Assembly (NCBI GenBank): GCA_016200545.1
Contig: JACQEO010000066.1
Coordinates: 1 to 48,649 of the forward strand
Direction of reading: 5' to 3'
Source of the DNA: Deltaproteobacteria bacterium
GTDB lineage: Bacteria > Desulfobacterota > Binatia > UTPRO1
DNA: 48,649 nt
The position numbers and the translations under genes are program-made. This document shows positions 36,629 to 45,277 of this stretch, one piece after another; within the stretch, counting starts at the first letter, position 1; every line of letters begins with the position of its first letter. The notes beneath the pieces were generated by a model. It was not told the DNA's origin and did no database searches. It saw only the letters and a program-made list of their open reading frames with translations.

Positions 36629-38107
36629 GTGAATCCGCTGCTGTTTCCGCTCGTCGCTGCGGCGGTCGTGCTCGCGGCGTTGCAGTTCGTGACGCCGAAC
36701 CTGATCGGCAACGACTCGTACTTCCACGTCCGCTATGCGCAGGTGATCCGCGAAGCGGGCGTGCGGGGCTTTCCCCCGCCCTTTCCCTGGTTACCGCTCA
36801 CGATCCTGGCGCCGGATCGCTACGCGGATCACCACATGTTGTTCCACCTCTGGCTGGTGCCGTTCACCTTCGGCGACTTGCGCCTGGGTGGAAAGGTCGC
36901 GGGCCTTGCCGGAGCGGTCGCGTTCGTCGCGACGTTTCTCTGGTTTCTCCGACGCCGGGACGTCGGGCTCCTCGCGCTCGCGGTCCTGGCGCTCGGTGCG
37001 TCGTCGGCGGATCTGCTCTTTCGTCTCAATATGACGCGCGTGCAGGCGCTATCGCTGGTCTGTCTGTTGGCGGGCTTTCATTGCGCGCTCCGTGAACGGC
37101 TCTTCGCGCTCGGCCTCGTCGGCTGCGTGTACGCGTGGCTCTATGACGGGTTCCCGCTGCTCTTCCTGCCCGTCGCCGCGACGCTCGCGGCGACGTGGAT
37201 CTGCGAGCGCCGTGTGCCGATCGGGATCCTCGCCGCGGCCGCGGCCGGAGTCCTGGCCGGCCTCATCTTCACCCCGTATTTTCCCGAGTACTTCCAGTTC
37301 ATCATGCATCACTTCGGCGATAAGCTCCTCCCTGGTGAGTCGCTGCGGATCGGACGCGAGTGGTTTCCGTACGATCCCGCGAGCCTGTTCGCGAACGCGC
37401 TGCCGGCGATGCTCTACGTGGCCTTCGGAGCCAGCGTGCTCGTGGAGCGCGGTATCCGCCGCGATCGGCCCGCGCTCGCGGCCCTCGCGGTGGCGCTGGT
37501 GTTCCTGGCCCTCATGTTGCGCTCGAAACGGTTCATCGAGTACTTCGCACCAAGCGCGACGGTGTTCGTCGCGCTCGCCGGTTGGCAGGTCGTCGCGGCC
37601 TGGCCGCGGGCACGCCGGCTCCTGCTCATCGGCGTGCTCGCCGCCGTCGCGGCGGCGAACGTCGGCGGTGTCGCGTGGACGCTGCGGCAAAAGCGCGACG
37701 ACACCCCGCACGATCGCTACGCGGCGGCGGCTCGCTACGTCGCGCACGCTGCGCCGCCGGGTGCGATGCTGTGCACCACCGATTGGGACGACTTTCCGTG
37801 GCTCTACTTTTACAACGTCGAGAGCACGTACCTCGTCGGCCTCGACCCGACGTACTTCCTCGACCGCTTCCGCGACGCGTACTGGAGCTGGGTCGACGTT
37901 GCGGCCGGCCGCGTCGACAAGCCTGCGCGCGTCCTCGGGAAGACGCTGCCGTGCGCGTACGTGCTCTCCGACCGCGAGCACGTCGCATTTCTCGAGCACG
38001 CCGCCGACGATCCCGGACTCGAGCAAGTGCTCGCCGACGACCACATGGTGCTCTACCGCGTCATCCGCGACGGTCCGCCACCGCTCTATCCGACGACCGT
38101 CGAATGA
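36629..38107 (+). CDS. Large polytopic membrane protein, possible GT-C (STT3-like) transferase
   Basis: 492 residues with about ten hydrophobic helices and a soluble C-terminal part from about residue 360. The first loop has NDSYFHVRYAQVIREAG, which resembles the DxY(Y/F)H(V/L)R region of STT3 oligosaccharyltransferases and related GT-C proteins, where an acidic residue binds the metal. The C-terminal part contains WDDFPWLYFYNVESTYLVGLDP... segments of mixed character but no WWDYG motif, so true oligosaccharyltransferase activity is doubtful. GTG 36629 follows lepB by 44 bases; an in-frame TTG at 36545 would overlap lepB. Function unknown. Confidence 0.7.
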   Translation: MNPLLFPLVAAAVVLAALQFVTPNLIGNDSYFHVRYAQVIREAGVRGFPPPFPWLPLTILAPDRYADHHMLFHLWLVPFTFGDLRLGGKVAGLAGAVAFVATFLWFLRRRDVGLLALAVLALGASSADLLFRLNMTRVQALSLVCLLAGFHCALRERLFALGLVGCVYAWLYDGFPLLFLPVAATLAATWICERRVPIGILAAAAAGVLAGLIFTPYFPEYFQFIMHHFGDKLLPGESLRIGREWFPYDPASLFANALPAMLYVAFGASVLVERGIRRDRPALAALAVALVFLALMLRSKRFIEYFAPSATVFVALAGWQVVAAWPRARRLLLIGVLAAVAAANVGGVAWTLRQKRDDTPHDRYAAAARYVAHAAPPGAMLCTTDWDDFPWLYFYNVESTYLVGLDPTYFLDRFRDAYWSWVDVAAGRVDKPARVLGKTLPCAYVLSDREHVAFLEHAADDPGLEQVLADDHMVLYRVIRDGPPPLYPTTVE

Positions 38108-38185
38108 CCCGGCGCGGTGTCGCTCGACGGTGCTGGATGACTGAGAACGAGTCGCGTGGTACGGATCGAGGCATCGAGGCCGAGC

Positions 38186-38214
38186 CGACATCCCGCGTCG
38201 GGCGGGACGTGTCG
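38186..38214. other. Hairpin between the membrane protein and DUF1329 genes
   Basis: CGACA-TCCCGC (38186-38196) pairs with GCGGGA-CG-TGTCG (38202-38214), an 11-bp stem with a two-base bulge and a 5-base loop. No T-run follows. It could be a terminator of the upstream gene or a 5' leader structure of the DUF1329 gene. Confidence 0.35.
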
Positions 38215-38253
38215 CATACCGGACGCAGCGCTCGACACTCAAGGAGGACGACG

Positions 38254-39513
38254 ATGCACGCATTGCAACGCAGCATCGCCTTCGGCGCACTGTTCATGCT
38301 CGCCGCCGTGTCCGCAACCGCTCAGGTGCAGCCGGGCGACACGATCACGAAGGCGAACGCCGACAAGGTGAAAGACCTCGTCTCACCCGGTGTTTTCTGG
38401 TGCGTACAGCACGGCTGGCCGATGAAGATCGTCGAGACACAGCCGATCCCGCTGCGCAAAGCGTTCGCCGAGGCGACGGAGAAGTACTCGGGGCAGGTGA
38501 AGCTGACGCCGGACGGACTCGGCCTGCTGAACTACGTCGCGGGGCGTCCGTTCCCGACCATCGACCTCAACGACAAGTTCGCTTCGATCAAGATCATGCA
38601 CAACTTCAGCATGCAGGTGACGATCGACGATTTGGATCTGCGGAACTTCGACGCCGACACCGGTCCGATCTCCGAGGACCGTCCGCTGCAGGTGGAACGC
38701 CACTTCCTGATCGACCACTTCCGGCGGCTGTCGTACATCGGACGGCTCTACGTCGATCCGAAGCCGGAGATTCCGAACAAGGAAGGGTTTCACTACAAGG
38801 AGACGCTCCACCCGCTGATCGAGCCGTTCGACCTGAAGGGTGTCGGCTTCACCTACTATCGGTATACCGATCCCGCGAAGCAGGACGATAGTTGGCTCTA
38901 CCTACCGTCGTTGCGGCGGGTGCGGCGGCTCTCGACGGCGCAGCGCTCGGATGCACTCTTCGGGCAGGACACGGACCAGGACAGCTACGGCGGCTACGCT
39001 GGGCAGATCGCGTGGATGGACTGGAAAGTCCTCGGCCAAAGGGAGGCGCTCGCGGCCTTCCATACCACGCCGTACCCCGTGAAGTGGGCGGACGGCGCCA
39101 ACGACTGGGCATTCGACGGCGAATGGGAAAAGCGTCAGGTGTACGTCGTCGAGGGCGCGTCCAAGCTCCCGCAGTACGCGTACTCGAAGCGCGTCATCTA
39201 CGTCGACAAGGACGTCTTCGCGATTCCCTACAGCGACATGTACGACCGCGGCGGCCAGCTCTGGAAGGTCTGGGTCAACAACTTCTCGTTCAAGGAAACG
39301 GCGTACCCCGGCTCGCCGATGAAGTACGACGAGCTGACGCCCTTCATTCCAGCAATCGTGATGGTCGATATGCAGCTCCAGCACGCGACCAAGGCGTCGT
39401 TGCCGAGCAGCCGCTTTCCCGGTGAGCCCGGCTGGTACTGGCACCAAGGTACGAAGGAAGGGACGACCGAGGACCAGTTCACGATCGCCGAGCTGATCGG
39501 CTCCGGGCATTGA
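38254..39513 (+). CDS. DUF1329 outer-membrane-associated protein, copy 1
   Basis: 419 residues of the DUF1329 family (PF07044), thought to be periplasmic or outer-membrane associated with a LolA/LolB-like fold. A signal peptide at residues 1-23 (SIAFGALFMLAAVSATAQ) precedes QPGDTITKANADKVKDLV. Other blocks are KEGFHYKETLHP, LPSLRRVRRLSTAQRSDALF, GQDTDQDSYGGYAGQI and MYDRGGQLWK. It is followed by a closely related copy. AAGGAGG lies before ATG 38254, a strong ribosome site unlike the leaderless genes. The substrate is unknown; proposed roles in lipid or hydrocarbon handling are not shown here. Confidence 0.88.
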   Translation: MHALQRSIAFGALFMLAAVSATAQVQPGDTITKANADKVKDLVSPGVFWCVQHGWPMKIVETQPIPLRKAFAEATEKYSGQVKLTPDGLGLLNYVAGRPFPTIDLNDKFASIKIMHNFSMQVTIDDLDLRNFDADTGPISEDRPLQVERHFLIDHFRRLSYIGRLYVDPKPEIPNKEGFHYKETLHPLIEPFDLKGVGFTYYRYTDPAKQDDSWLYLPSLRRVRRLSTAQRSDALFGQDTDQDSYGGYAGQIAWMDWKVLGQREALAAFHTTPYPVKWADGANDWAFDGEWEKRQVYVVEGASKLPQYAYSKRVIYVDKDVFAIPYSDMYDRGGQLWKVWVNNFSFKETAYPGSPMKYDELTPFIPAIVMVDMQLQHATKASLPSSRFPGEPGWYWHQGTKEGTTEDQFTIAELIGSGH

Positions 39514-39516
39514 TTG

Positions 39517-39585
39517 AATTTCGCCCCCGCTCGCCTTCGGCTCGCGATGGGCGTCGCGCCCGGGAGTAAATCCCGGGCGCTCCCG
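39517..39585 (+). repeat. Two-hairpin dispersed repeat, copy D
   Basis: Begins 3 bases after the stop of the first DUF1329 gene with AATTTCGCCCCCGCTCGC, then GATGGGCGTC and GCGCCCGGGAGTAAATCCCGGGCGC (a perfect 10-bp stem), ending CTCCCG. Bases 39586-39768 after it hold no gene I recognise and end in GGAGGAGG before the next ATG. Confidence 0.82.
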
Positions 39586-39768
39586 TTCACCTCGTGTGTT
39601 TCGGCACGGCGCTATGTCGGCGGGGTGCTATGAATGACGCGGAGTGCCAGGGGGCTCAGCTTGCGTCCGCGCCGATGCTTTCCTTTTCTCGGGCATCCCG
39701 CTAGGACTTTCACGTTTGCGCCCTGCGTGCCGCTCGCGAGCCGGGTCGCGCACATCGAAGGAGGAGGC

Positions 39769-41037
39769 ATGACTCGATCGACCGTAGGAAAGGTGTGGCT
39801 CGCAGGCGCTGTCCTGTTGGCTTCCCTGACGGGTGCGGCGCGCGCCGACGTGCAGCCCGGCGACACGATCTCGAAGGCGAACGCCGACAAGGTGAAGGAT
39901 CTCGTTTCGCCCGGACTGTTGTGGTGCGTGCAGCACGGCTGGCCGATGAAGATCGTCGCGCCCAAGCCGATCCCGCTACGCACAGCCTTCAAGGAAGCGA
40001 CCGAGAAGTACTCGGGACAGGTGAAGCTCGGCGCCGACGGCCTCGGGCTGCAGAACTACGTCGCCGGTCGGCCGTTCCCGAACATCGACCCGAACGACAA
40101 GCAGGCGGCGATCAAGATCATGCACAACTTCAGCCTGCAGGTGACGATCGACGACCTCGACCTCCGCAACTTCGACGCCGACACCGGCCCCATCTCGGAA
40201 GATCGGCCGCTGCAGGTCGAGCGCCATTTTCTCATCGACCATTTTCGCCGGCTCTCGTATGTCGGGCGGCTCTATGTCGATCCGAAACCCGAGATCCCGA
40301 ACAAGGAGGGGTTTCAGTACAAGGAGACCCTCCATCCACTGATCGAGCCGTTCGACCTGAAGGGTGTCGGGTTCACCTACTACCGCTATCTCGATCCGTC
40401 GAAGCAGGACGACAGCTGGCTCTATCTTCCCTCGTTGCGTCGCGTCCGGCGTCTGTCGACGGCGCAACGCTCGGACGCGCTCTTCGGGCAGGACACGGAT
40501 CAGGACAGCTACGGCGGCTACGCGGGACAGATCGCGTGGATGGACTGGAAGCTGCTCGCGACCAAGGATGCGCTCGGCGCGTTCCATACCTCGGCCTTTC
40601 CCGTGAAGTGGTCGGAGGGTGCGAACGATTGGGCATTCGAGGGGGAGTGGGAGCAGCGGCCGATGTACATCGTCGAGGGCGCGTCCAAGCTTCCGCAGTA
40701 CGCCTACTCGAAGCGTGTCATCTACGTCGACAAAGAGCAGTTCCTGATCCCGTACAGTGACATGTACGACCGCGGCGGCCAGCTCTGGAAGATCTGGATC
40801 AACGACTTCTTGTATGGCAAGGAGGCGTATTCGGGATCGCCGATGAAGTACGACGAAGAGACGCCGTTCAATCCAGCCATCGTCATGGTCGATATGCAGC
40901 TGCAGCACGCGACCAAAGCATCATTGCCGAGCCACCGCTTCCCGGGCGAGCCCGGCTGGTTCTGGCATCAGGGTGCGAAGGAAGGAACCACGGAGGACCA
41001 GTTCACGATCGCCGAGCTGATCGGCTCCGGGCATTGA
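39769..41037 (+). CDS. DUF1329 outer-membrane-associated protein, copy 2
   Basis: 422 residues, a tandem paralogue of the previous gene. By hand count about 53 of about 396 mature residues differ (about 87% identity), spread along the chain with the longest difference around residues 295-310 and 335-350. The C-termini (TTEDQFTIAELIGSGH) are identical. The signal peptide (VWLAGAVLLASLTGAARA) is different in sequence, so the two mature proteins are similar but their leaders diverged. GAAGGAGGAGG precedes ATG 39769. Same family and same uncertainty about function. Confidence 0.88.
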   Translation: MTRSTVGKVWLAGAVLLASLTGAARADVQPGDTISKANADKVKDLVSPGLLWCVQHGWPMKIVAPKPIPLRTAFKEATEKYSGQVKLGADGLGLQNYVAGRPFPNIDPNDKQAAIKIMHNFSLQVTIDDLDLRNFDADTGPISEDRPLQVERHFLIDHFRRLSYVGRLYVDPKPEIPNKEGFQYKETLHPLIEPFDLKGVGFTYYRYLDPSKQDDSWLYLPSLRRVRRLSTAQRSDALFGQDTDQDSYGGYAGQIAWMDWKLLATKDALGAFHTSAFPVKWSEGANDWAFEGEWEQRPMYIVEGASKLPQYAYSKRVIYVDKEQFLIPYSDMYDRGGQLWKIWINDFLYGKEAYSGSPMKYDEETPFNPAIVMVDMQLQHATKASLPSHRFPGEPGWFWHQGAKEGTTEDQFTIAELIGSGH

Positions 41038-41040
41038 TTC

Positions 41041-41124
41041 AATTTCGCCCCCGTGCACGCGGCGCGCTTTGCGCGCCGTGCTCCGATGGGCGTCGCCTCG
41101 CAGGATGAACCCGCGAGGCTCCCG
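41041..41124 (+). repeat. Two-hairpin dispersed repeat, copy E
   Basis: Begins 3 bases after the stop of the second DUF1329 gene with AATTTCGCCCCCG. The enclosed hairpin is large, with GGCGCGC and GCGCGCC arms around TTT, then GATGGGCGTC and GCCTCGC/GCGAGGC around a GATGAA loop, ending CTCCCG. Its outer CGCCC and GGGCG segments can pair. Confidence 0.78.
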
Positions 41125-41156
41125 CCAATAATTCCACCGCGCGCGCCCGAAATCGA

Positions 41157-41222
41157 GGAGCGCCCGGGATTTACTCCCGGGCGCGACGCCCAGCGCGAGC
41201 CGAAGGCGAGCGGGGGCGAAAT
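41157..41222 (-). repeat. Two-hairpin dispersed repeat, copy F
   Basis: Lies immediately after the gspN TAG on the minus strand: ATTTCGCCCCCGCTCGCC, CTGGGCGTC, then GCGCCCGGGAGTAAATCCCGGGCGC and CTCC. The second hairpin is identical to copy D. Copies E and F face each other between convergent genes. Confidence 0.82.
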
Positions 41223-42203
41223 CTACTTGATGCGCGGCTGGGCGAGGGTGCCGGAGAGGTGGATGTGGCGCTCGCCGTGGGGGCCGGGATCGCCGGGGAT
41301 GAGGCTGAAGGTGAGACGGAGGTTGTCGGGGAGGTCGGCGGCGGGCGTGAGGGTGAAGTCGAGGTTGAGGAGACTCGCGGCGAAGGGGTGCTCGAGGAGG
41401 ACGTTGCCGGTGCCCTGTACGGTAACCTCGCGGCCGTGCGCGTTCACGTCGCCGAGGTCGAGCCGGCCGCCCTTGACGGTGCCTTCGAGGCGGAGCTCGG
41501 GAAAGTGCAGGTCAGGGACGATGATACCTTCCACCTTCCCACCCTCGAGCGCGAGATCGGCGGCGCGGAGATCGACGCTCCCCGAGGTCGACGCGGGTTT
41601 GGCGGCACTACCGGCGAGCTCGATCGATCCGTCGATGCGGCCCTGGAGCGTGCCCTCGAGGAAGAGTCGCAGCCCGGCGTAGCGGGCGACGTCGACGTTG
41701 GCGAGCGTCGCGCGCAATGCGAACGCCTCGGGACGCAGGTCTACCGTGCCGTCGAGCGTTCCGCCGTACAGATCGGCGCGCACCGCGACCGGGAAGGGCT
41801 GGCCGTGGAGGATTCCGAGGAGCGACGGCGCGGCGCCGATGCGTGCGGCGGTGAGAAGCGGCACGCTCGGATCGGCGCCGCGGCGGAAGAGGCGGAGCTC
41901 GTCGATCGTGTACCCGAGCATCCATCCGAGGTGGACGCCCTGAACCTCGACGGCGACGGCCGCGCCGGCGGCGGGCGCGAGGAGACGTCGCATGACGAGC
42001 TCGTGTGGAAACGTCGCGGCGACGAAGATCGTGAAGAGCACGACCGTGTAGACGCCGTAGAGGACGAGCGGGACGGCGCCGTTCGGCGTGATGCGGCGGG
42101 CGTGCGTCCAGGCGGCGGCGAGCGCCGGGTGCGCGGCGAGGCGTTGCCAGCGATCACGTAAGCCGTCGAAGGGGGCGCTGCTTCCGAGCGTGGGCGCGCT
42201 CAT
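41223..42203 (-). CDS. gspN: Type II secretion system protein GspN
   Basis: 326 residues with one N-terminal membrane helix (VPLVLYGVYTVVLFTIFVAA) and a large periplasmic beta-rich domain with the AsmA/GspN-like pattern: YTIDELRLFRRGAD, LRATLANVDVARYAGL and EGTLQGRIDGSIELAG. This is the longer GspN found outside enterics. It is the last gene of the cluster. ATG 42203 overlaps the gspM stop by four bases. Its role in the secreton is not well defined in general. Confidence 0.85.
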   Translation of the reverse strand: MSAPTLGSSAPFDGLRDRWQRLAAHPALAAAWTHARRITPNGAVPLVLYGVYTVVLFTIFVAATFPHELVMRRLLAPAAGAAVAVEVQGVHLGWMLGYTIDELRLFRRGADPSVPLLTAARIGAAPSLLGILHGQPFPVAVRADLYGGTLDGTVDLRPEAFALRATLANVDVARYAGLRLFLEGTLQGRIDGSIELAGSAAKPASTSGSVDLRAADLALEGGKVEGIIVPDLHFPELRLEGTVKGGRLDLGDVNAHGREVTVQGTGNVLLEHPFAASLLNLDFTLTPAADLPDNLRLTFSLIPGDPGPHGERHIHLSGTLAQPRIK

Positions 42204-42769
42204 CGTGGCGCCGCCGTCGTCGTGCGCAGCCGCCCGACGACGAGCGTGGCGTCGAACACATAGGGCTGGTCGAAGCGCTTCTTCATCTGCAGGCGGCTGA
42301 CGAGGAGCGGCAGGTCGGTCTTCTCGACGCGATAGAGGAGCGTCACGACGTCGCGCAGGGAGACCGCGGAAAGGCGCATCTCCACGTCTTCTTCCTGCAG
42401 CTCGTCGGAGACGGCACGGGTCGAGGGGTTCATCGCGGCGATGCGCTCGGGCCTCAACGCCTCGCGGCTCACGCCCTCCAGGTGAGAGAAGAGCGAGAAG
42501 TCCATGCCGCCGGCGGCGAGACGCTGCTGGATTGCATCACGCTCGGCACGCAAGTGGGCGTAGCGATCGCGCAGAGTGACCATCTCCGCCAGGTCGCGCT
42601 CGCTCGCCGCGATCTGCGCGCCGAGGAGCTGCCGCCGTTCGCCGAGCGTGCTGGCGACGAGCCAGAGCAGCACGAGCAGCGTGACGGTAACGGCGCCCCC
42701 GAGCAGCAGGCGCTCGCGCGGCGACAGACGCTCGAGCATCTGCTCGAGCCGGCGGCGGAGTTCGCTCAT
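42200..42769 (-). CDS. gspM: Type II secretion system protein GspM
   Basis: 189 residues: a short cytoplasmic N-terminus with LSPRERLLLGGAV, one membrane helix (TVTLLVLLWLVASTL), a periplasmic coiled coil, and a small C-terminal ferredoxin-like domain. This is the standard GspM layout. It partners GspL in the inner-membrane platform. It overlaps gspL and gspN by four bases at each end. Confidence 0.85.
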   Translation of the reverse strand: MSELRRRLEQMLERLSPRERLLLGGAVTVTLLVLLWLVASTLGERRQLLGAQIAASERDLAEMVTLRDRYAHLRAERDAIQQRLAAGGMDFSLFSHLEGVSREALRPERIAAMNPSTRAVSDELQEEDVEMRLSAVSLRDVVTLLYRVEKTDLPLLVSRLQMKKRFDQPYVFDATLVVGRLRTTTAAPR

Positions 42770-44199
42770 CGCTCGTCCCTGCGCGCCACGGCGAGTTGCA
42801 GGCGGAAATCGACGCGTTGTCCGTCGACGGACGCGCGCACGTCCTTCGCCTGCACGTCGCGGAACTCCGGGCGCGCGGCGAGGCCACGCTTCACCGCCTC
42901 GACGCCCTCATACGTACGTGTGGATCCCCGCAATCGCAGAGTCTCGCCGTCGAGGGCGAGCTCCTCGACGTCGAGCTGTACGTCGGACGGCACGCCGAGG
43001 GTCACGGCTTTCAGGAGGTCGATCGCGCGCGGCGCAGAGGGAGCCAGGCTTCCGTAGAGCTGCCGCTGCTTGTCGAGCGTGGCGATCTCGGCGGCGAGCT
43101 GCGCCTTCTCGTTGACGATCGTCCGCACGTTCGGGAGCGCGGCGGTGAAGAGGCTGCGAATGTCGGCGCGCACGGCATCGCGGCGGGCGCTGAGCCGCCG
43201 CCCCTCGAGGACGAAGCTCGTCACCATGAGGACGAAGGCGACGAACGCGAGCACGCCGGCGGCCGCAAGGCCGCGCCACAACGCCTCGCGCTCGCGGTGG
43301 TAGGTGAACTCGCCGCGACGAAAATCGACGTGGAAGGCGTCGGCGCTCTCGCGCAACGCGAGACCGAGCGGTGCCGCGAAGGCCGCCTGCTGGCGTCGTA
43401 AGGTGATCGGCACGCCGGCGAGCGGCAGCGTCGCGACCGCCTGCGGCGTGATGCCGAGCGCGCCCGCGAGCGTCGTCGCCACTTCCGGACCGTCGGCCGC
43501 ATCACCCCCGAGCCAGAGCGCCAGCGATTCGAGTGCGGCGTCTCCGGCGAGGGCGAGCAACGACCAGCGAACGTCGCGCGTCACCAGCTCGAGATCGCCG
43601 TTCGTTCCAACGCCGCCCGACAGGGCGCGCAGGCCGCAGAGCCGTCCGTCGGTGAGGACGGCGATCGTGGCGCGATCGCGATCGAGGACGACGAAGGCGC
43701 TGTGACCGTTGCGCGCCGTCTCCGCCAAGCGCACGACGTTCACGGCCGCGAGCGATGCGAGATCGAGCACGCGCGGATCCATGCCGGCCGCGGCCAAGGC
43801 CGCGAGGTGTTCGCGCACCGCCGTCTTGGGTGCGAACGCGGCGAGGACGATCGCCGCCTCGCCGTCGCGTCCGAGGACCTGGTAGTCGACGACGGCCGCA
43901 TCGAGCTCGAACGGAAGTTGGGTTTCGAGCTCGAACGGGACCGTCTGATCGAGGCGCTTGCGATCGTGGAAGGGCAGGGTGAGGACGCGATGCGTGACCA
44001 CGTCGCCCGGCAGCGCCGATATGACCTCGTCCCAGCGGAGATCGTGGGTCGCGGTGAGCGCCCGCAGGTCGGCGGCGAGATCGTCGGTGCGCGGCGCGGC
44101 GTAGAAGCCGAGGATCTGTTGCGAGCGCAGCGTCCGTTCGACGAGCACCGCGCGCAGCGTGGCGCCGCCGACGTCGAGCGCGAGAGTGCGATTCGGCAT
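42766..44199 (-). CDS. gspL: Type II secretion system protein GspL (PilM-like cytoplasmic domain)
   Basis: 477 residues. Residues 1-300 form an actin-like PilM/GspL cytoplasmic domain (LALDVGGATLRAVLVERTL, PFELETQLPFELDAAVVDYQ). A membrane helix lies near 315-335 (AAAGVLAFVAFVLMVTSFVL), then a coiled coil and a periplasmic ferredoxin-like domain with the VQLDVEELALDGETLRLRGS block. The fused layout matches GspL and not the split PilM and PilN. It links the cytoplasmic ATPase GspE, which is not encoded in this window, to the pseudopilus platform. It starts 4 bases after gspK. Confidence 0.88.
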   Translation of the reverse strand: MPNRTLALDVGGATLRAVLVERTLRSQQILGFYAAPRTDDLAADLRALTATHDLRWDEVISALPGDVVTHRVLTLPFHDRKRLDQTVPFELETQLPFELDAAVVDYQVLGRDGEAAIVLAAFAPKTAVREHLAALAAAGMDPRVLDLASLAAVNVVRLAETARNGHSAFVVLDRDRATIAVLTDGRLCGLRALSGGVGTNGDLELVTRDVRWSLLALAGDAALESLALWLGGDAADGPEVATTLAGALGITPQAVATLPLAGVPITLRRQQAAFAAPLGLALRESADAFHVDFRRGEFTYHREREALWRGLAAAGVLAFVAFVLMVTSFVLEGRRLSARRDAVRADIRSLFTAALPNVRTIVNEKAQLAAEIATLDKQRQLYGSLAPSAPRAIDLLKAVTLGVPSDVQLDVEELALDGETLRLRGSTRTYEGVEAVKRGLAARPEFRDVQAKDVRASVDGQRVDFRLQLAVARRDER

Positions 44200-44203
44200 G
44201 CGA

Positions 44204-45277
44204 TCAAGTACCGCTGCCGGCGAGCGGCGGCAGCGTGCCGAGGAAATCGGAAGGGGGTTGGGATGTCAAGCTGAGGTTCACCGCGCTCGGTGCCCACGTC
44301 ACGCGTTTGACGGTCCGCGCCGAGACTCCGGTGCCGACGCCGCGTGACACGATCGTGACGATACCGCGGGCGACGTCGTTCACTTCGCCGACGGCGTCGA
44401 TGCGGAAGTAGGCGCTCGTGGTGCCGACAAATTCTTCGATTTCGGACGTCGTGATGGCTTGGGTAAATCCGGAGACGTTGGGGCCGACCTCCGTCGGGCT
44501 CGCGAAGGGGTGCTCGCGCCGCGTGGAGATCAGCCGATCGACGACGCCGGGATCGGCGGTGAGACCCTCCGAGAGCGCGTACAACACCTCGGCCGGCGCC
44601 GTATTCACGTTCACCTTGACCGCGTCCGACGGCAGGACGGTCACGAATTCTTCGAGGCGGGCGAACATCGTCGGCGTCATACCGCGGACCTGGATGAGCT
44701 CGCGCATGGTCAGCATCGGGCCGTTTCGTACCACGACCGGCGGCGTCAGACCGACGTAGTAGGCCTGCTCGGCGCCGGGGGGATCGGCGCCCGGCTCGCC
44801 GTCGGCGTCGATCCAGTCGACGATCGCGGCGAGCACGCGCTTGTCGACGCCGAGCACGTCGAACAGCCGCCGGAAGACGTCTCGCCGATGGTCCCGCACG
44901 GTGTCGCTGCTCACGCTCAGCATGTTGAGGTTCAAGCGTCGCGCCTCATCCTGCACGCGCAGCGCCACCGTGCCATCGCCGACCGGGAGCGGCGGCATCG
45001 GCAGCGCCCAGATGTCCTCGTCGCTGTCGTTGTGGTTGAGCTTGGCGTCCTGGACGAGCAGCGCCTCGCCGACGTTCACACCCGAGCGCGCGAGGTAGAA
45101 CGCCTGCAGGGCATTGCGGGCGCTCATGGCGAAGTGCATCTCGACTTCCGCCGACTGCGTGAACTCGACGACGATGATCGTGAGCAGGGTGGTCGTGAGG
45201 AGGACGATGAGGAGCGCGATTCCGTCCTCATTGCCGCGTCCACGCCACCCGCCGTCGGGCCGAAGCGGCGTGCTCAC
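44204..45277 (-). CDS. gspK: Type II secretion minor pseudopilin GspK
   Basis: Large minor pseudopilin thought to cap the pseudopilus tip. GTG 45277 gives 357 residues and overlaps the gspJ stop as GTGA; an upstream extension would run into gspJ. The N-terminal helix is GIALLIVLLTTTLLTIIVVE after a short leader, and the prepilin cleavage site is G-I with a residue other than Glu at +5, as is normal for GspK. The middle has INTAPAEVLYAL-type blocks (VNVNTAPAEVLYALSEGL) and LNLNMLSV with a Ca-binding-like DSDED. Confidence 0.88.
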   Translation of the reverse strand: MSTPLRPDGGWRGRGNEDGIALLIVLLTTTLLTIIVVEFTQSAEVEMHFAMSARNALQAFYLARSGVNVGEALLVQDAKLNHNDSDEDIWALPMPPLPVGDGTVALRVQDEARRLNLNMLSVSSDTVRDHRRDVFRRLFDVLGVDKRVLAAIVDWIDADGEPGADPPGAEQAYYVGLTPPVVVRNGPMLTMRELIQVRGMTPTMFARLEEFVTVLPSDAVKVNVNTAPAEVLYALSEGLTADPGVVDRLISTRREHPFASPTEVGPNVSGFTQAITTSEIEEFVGTTSAYFRIDAVGEVNDVARGIVTIVSRGVGTGVSARTVKRVTWAPSAVNLSLTSQPPSDFLGTLPPLAGSGT

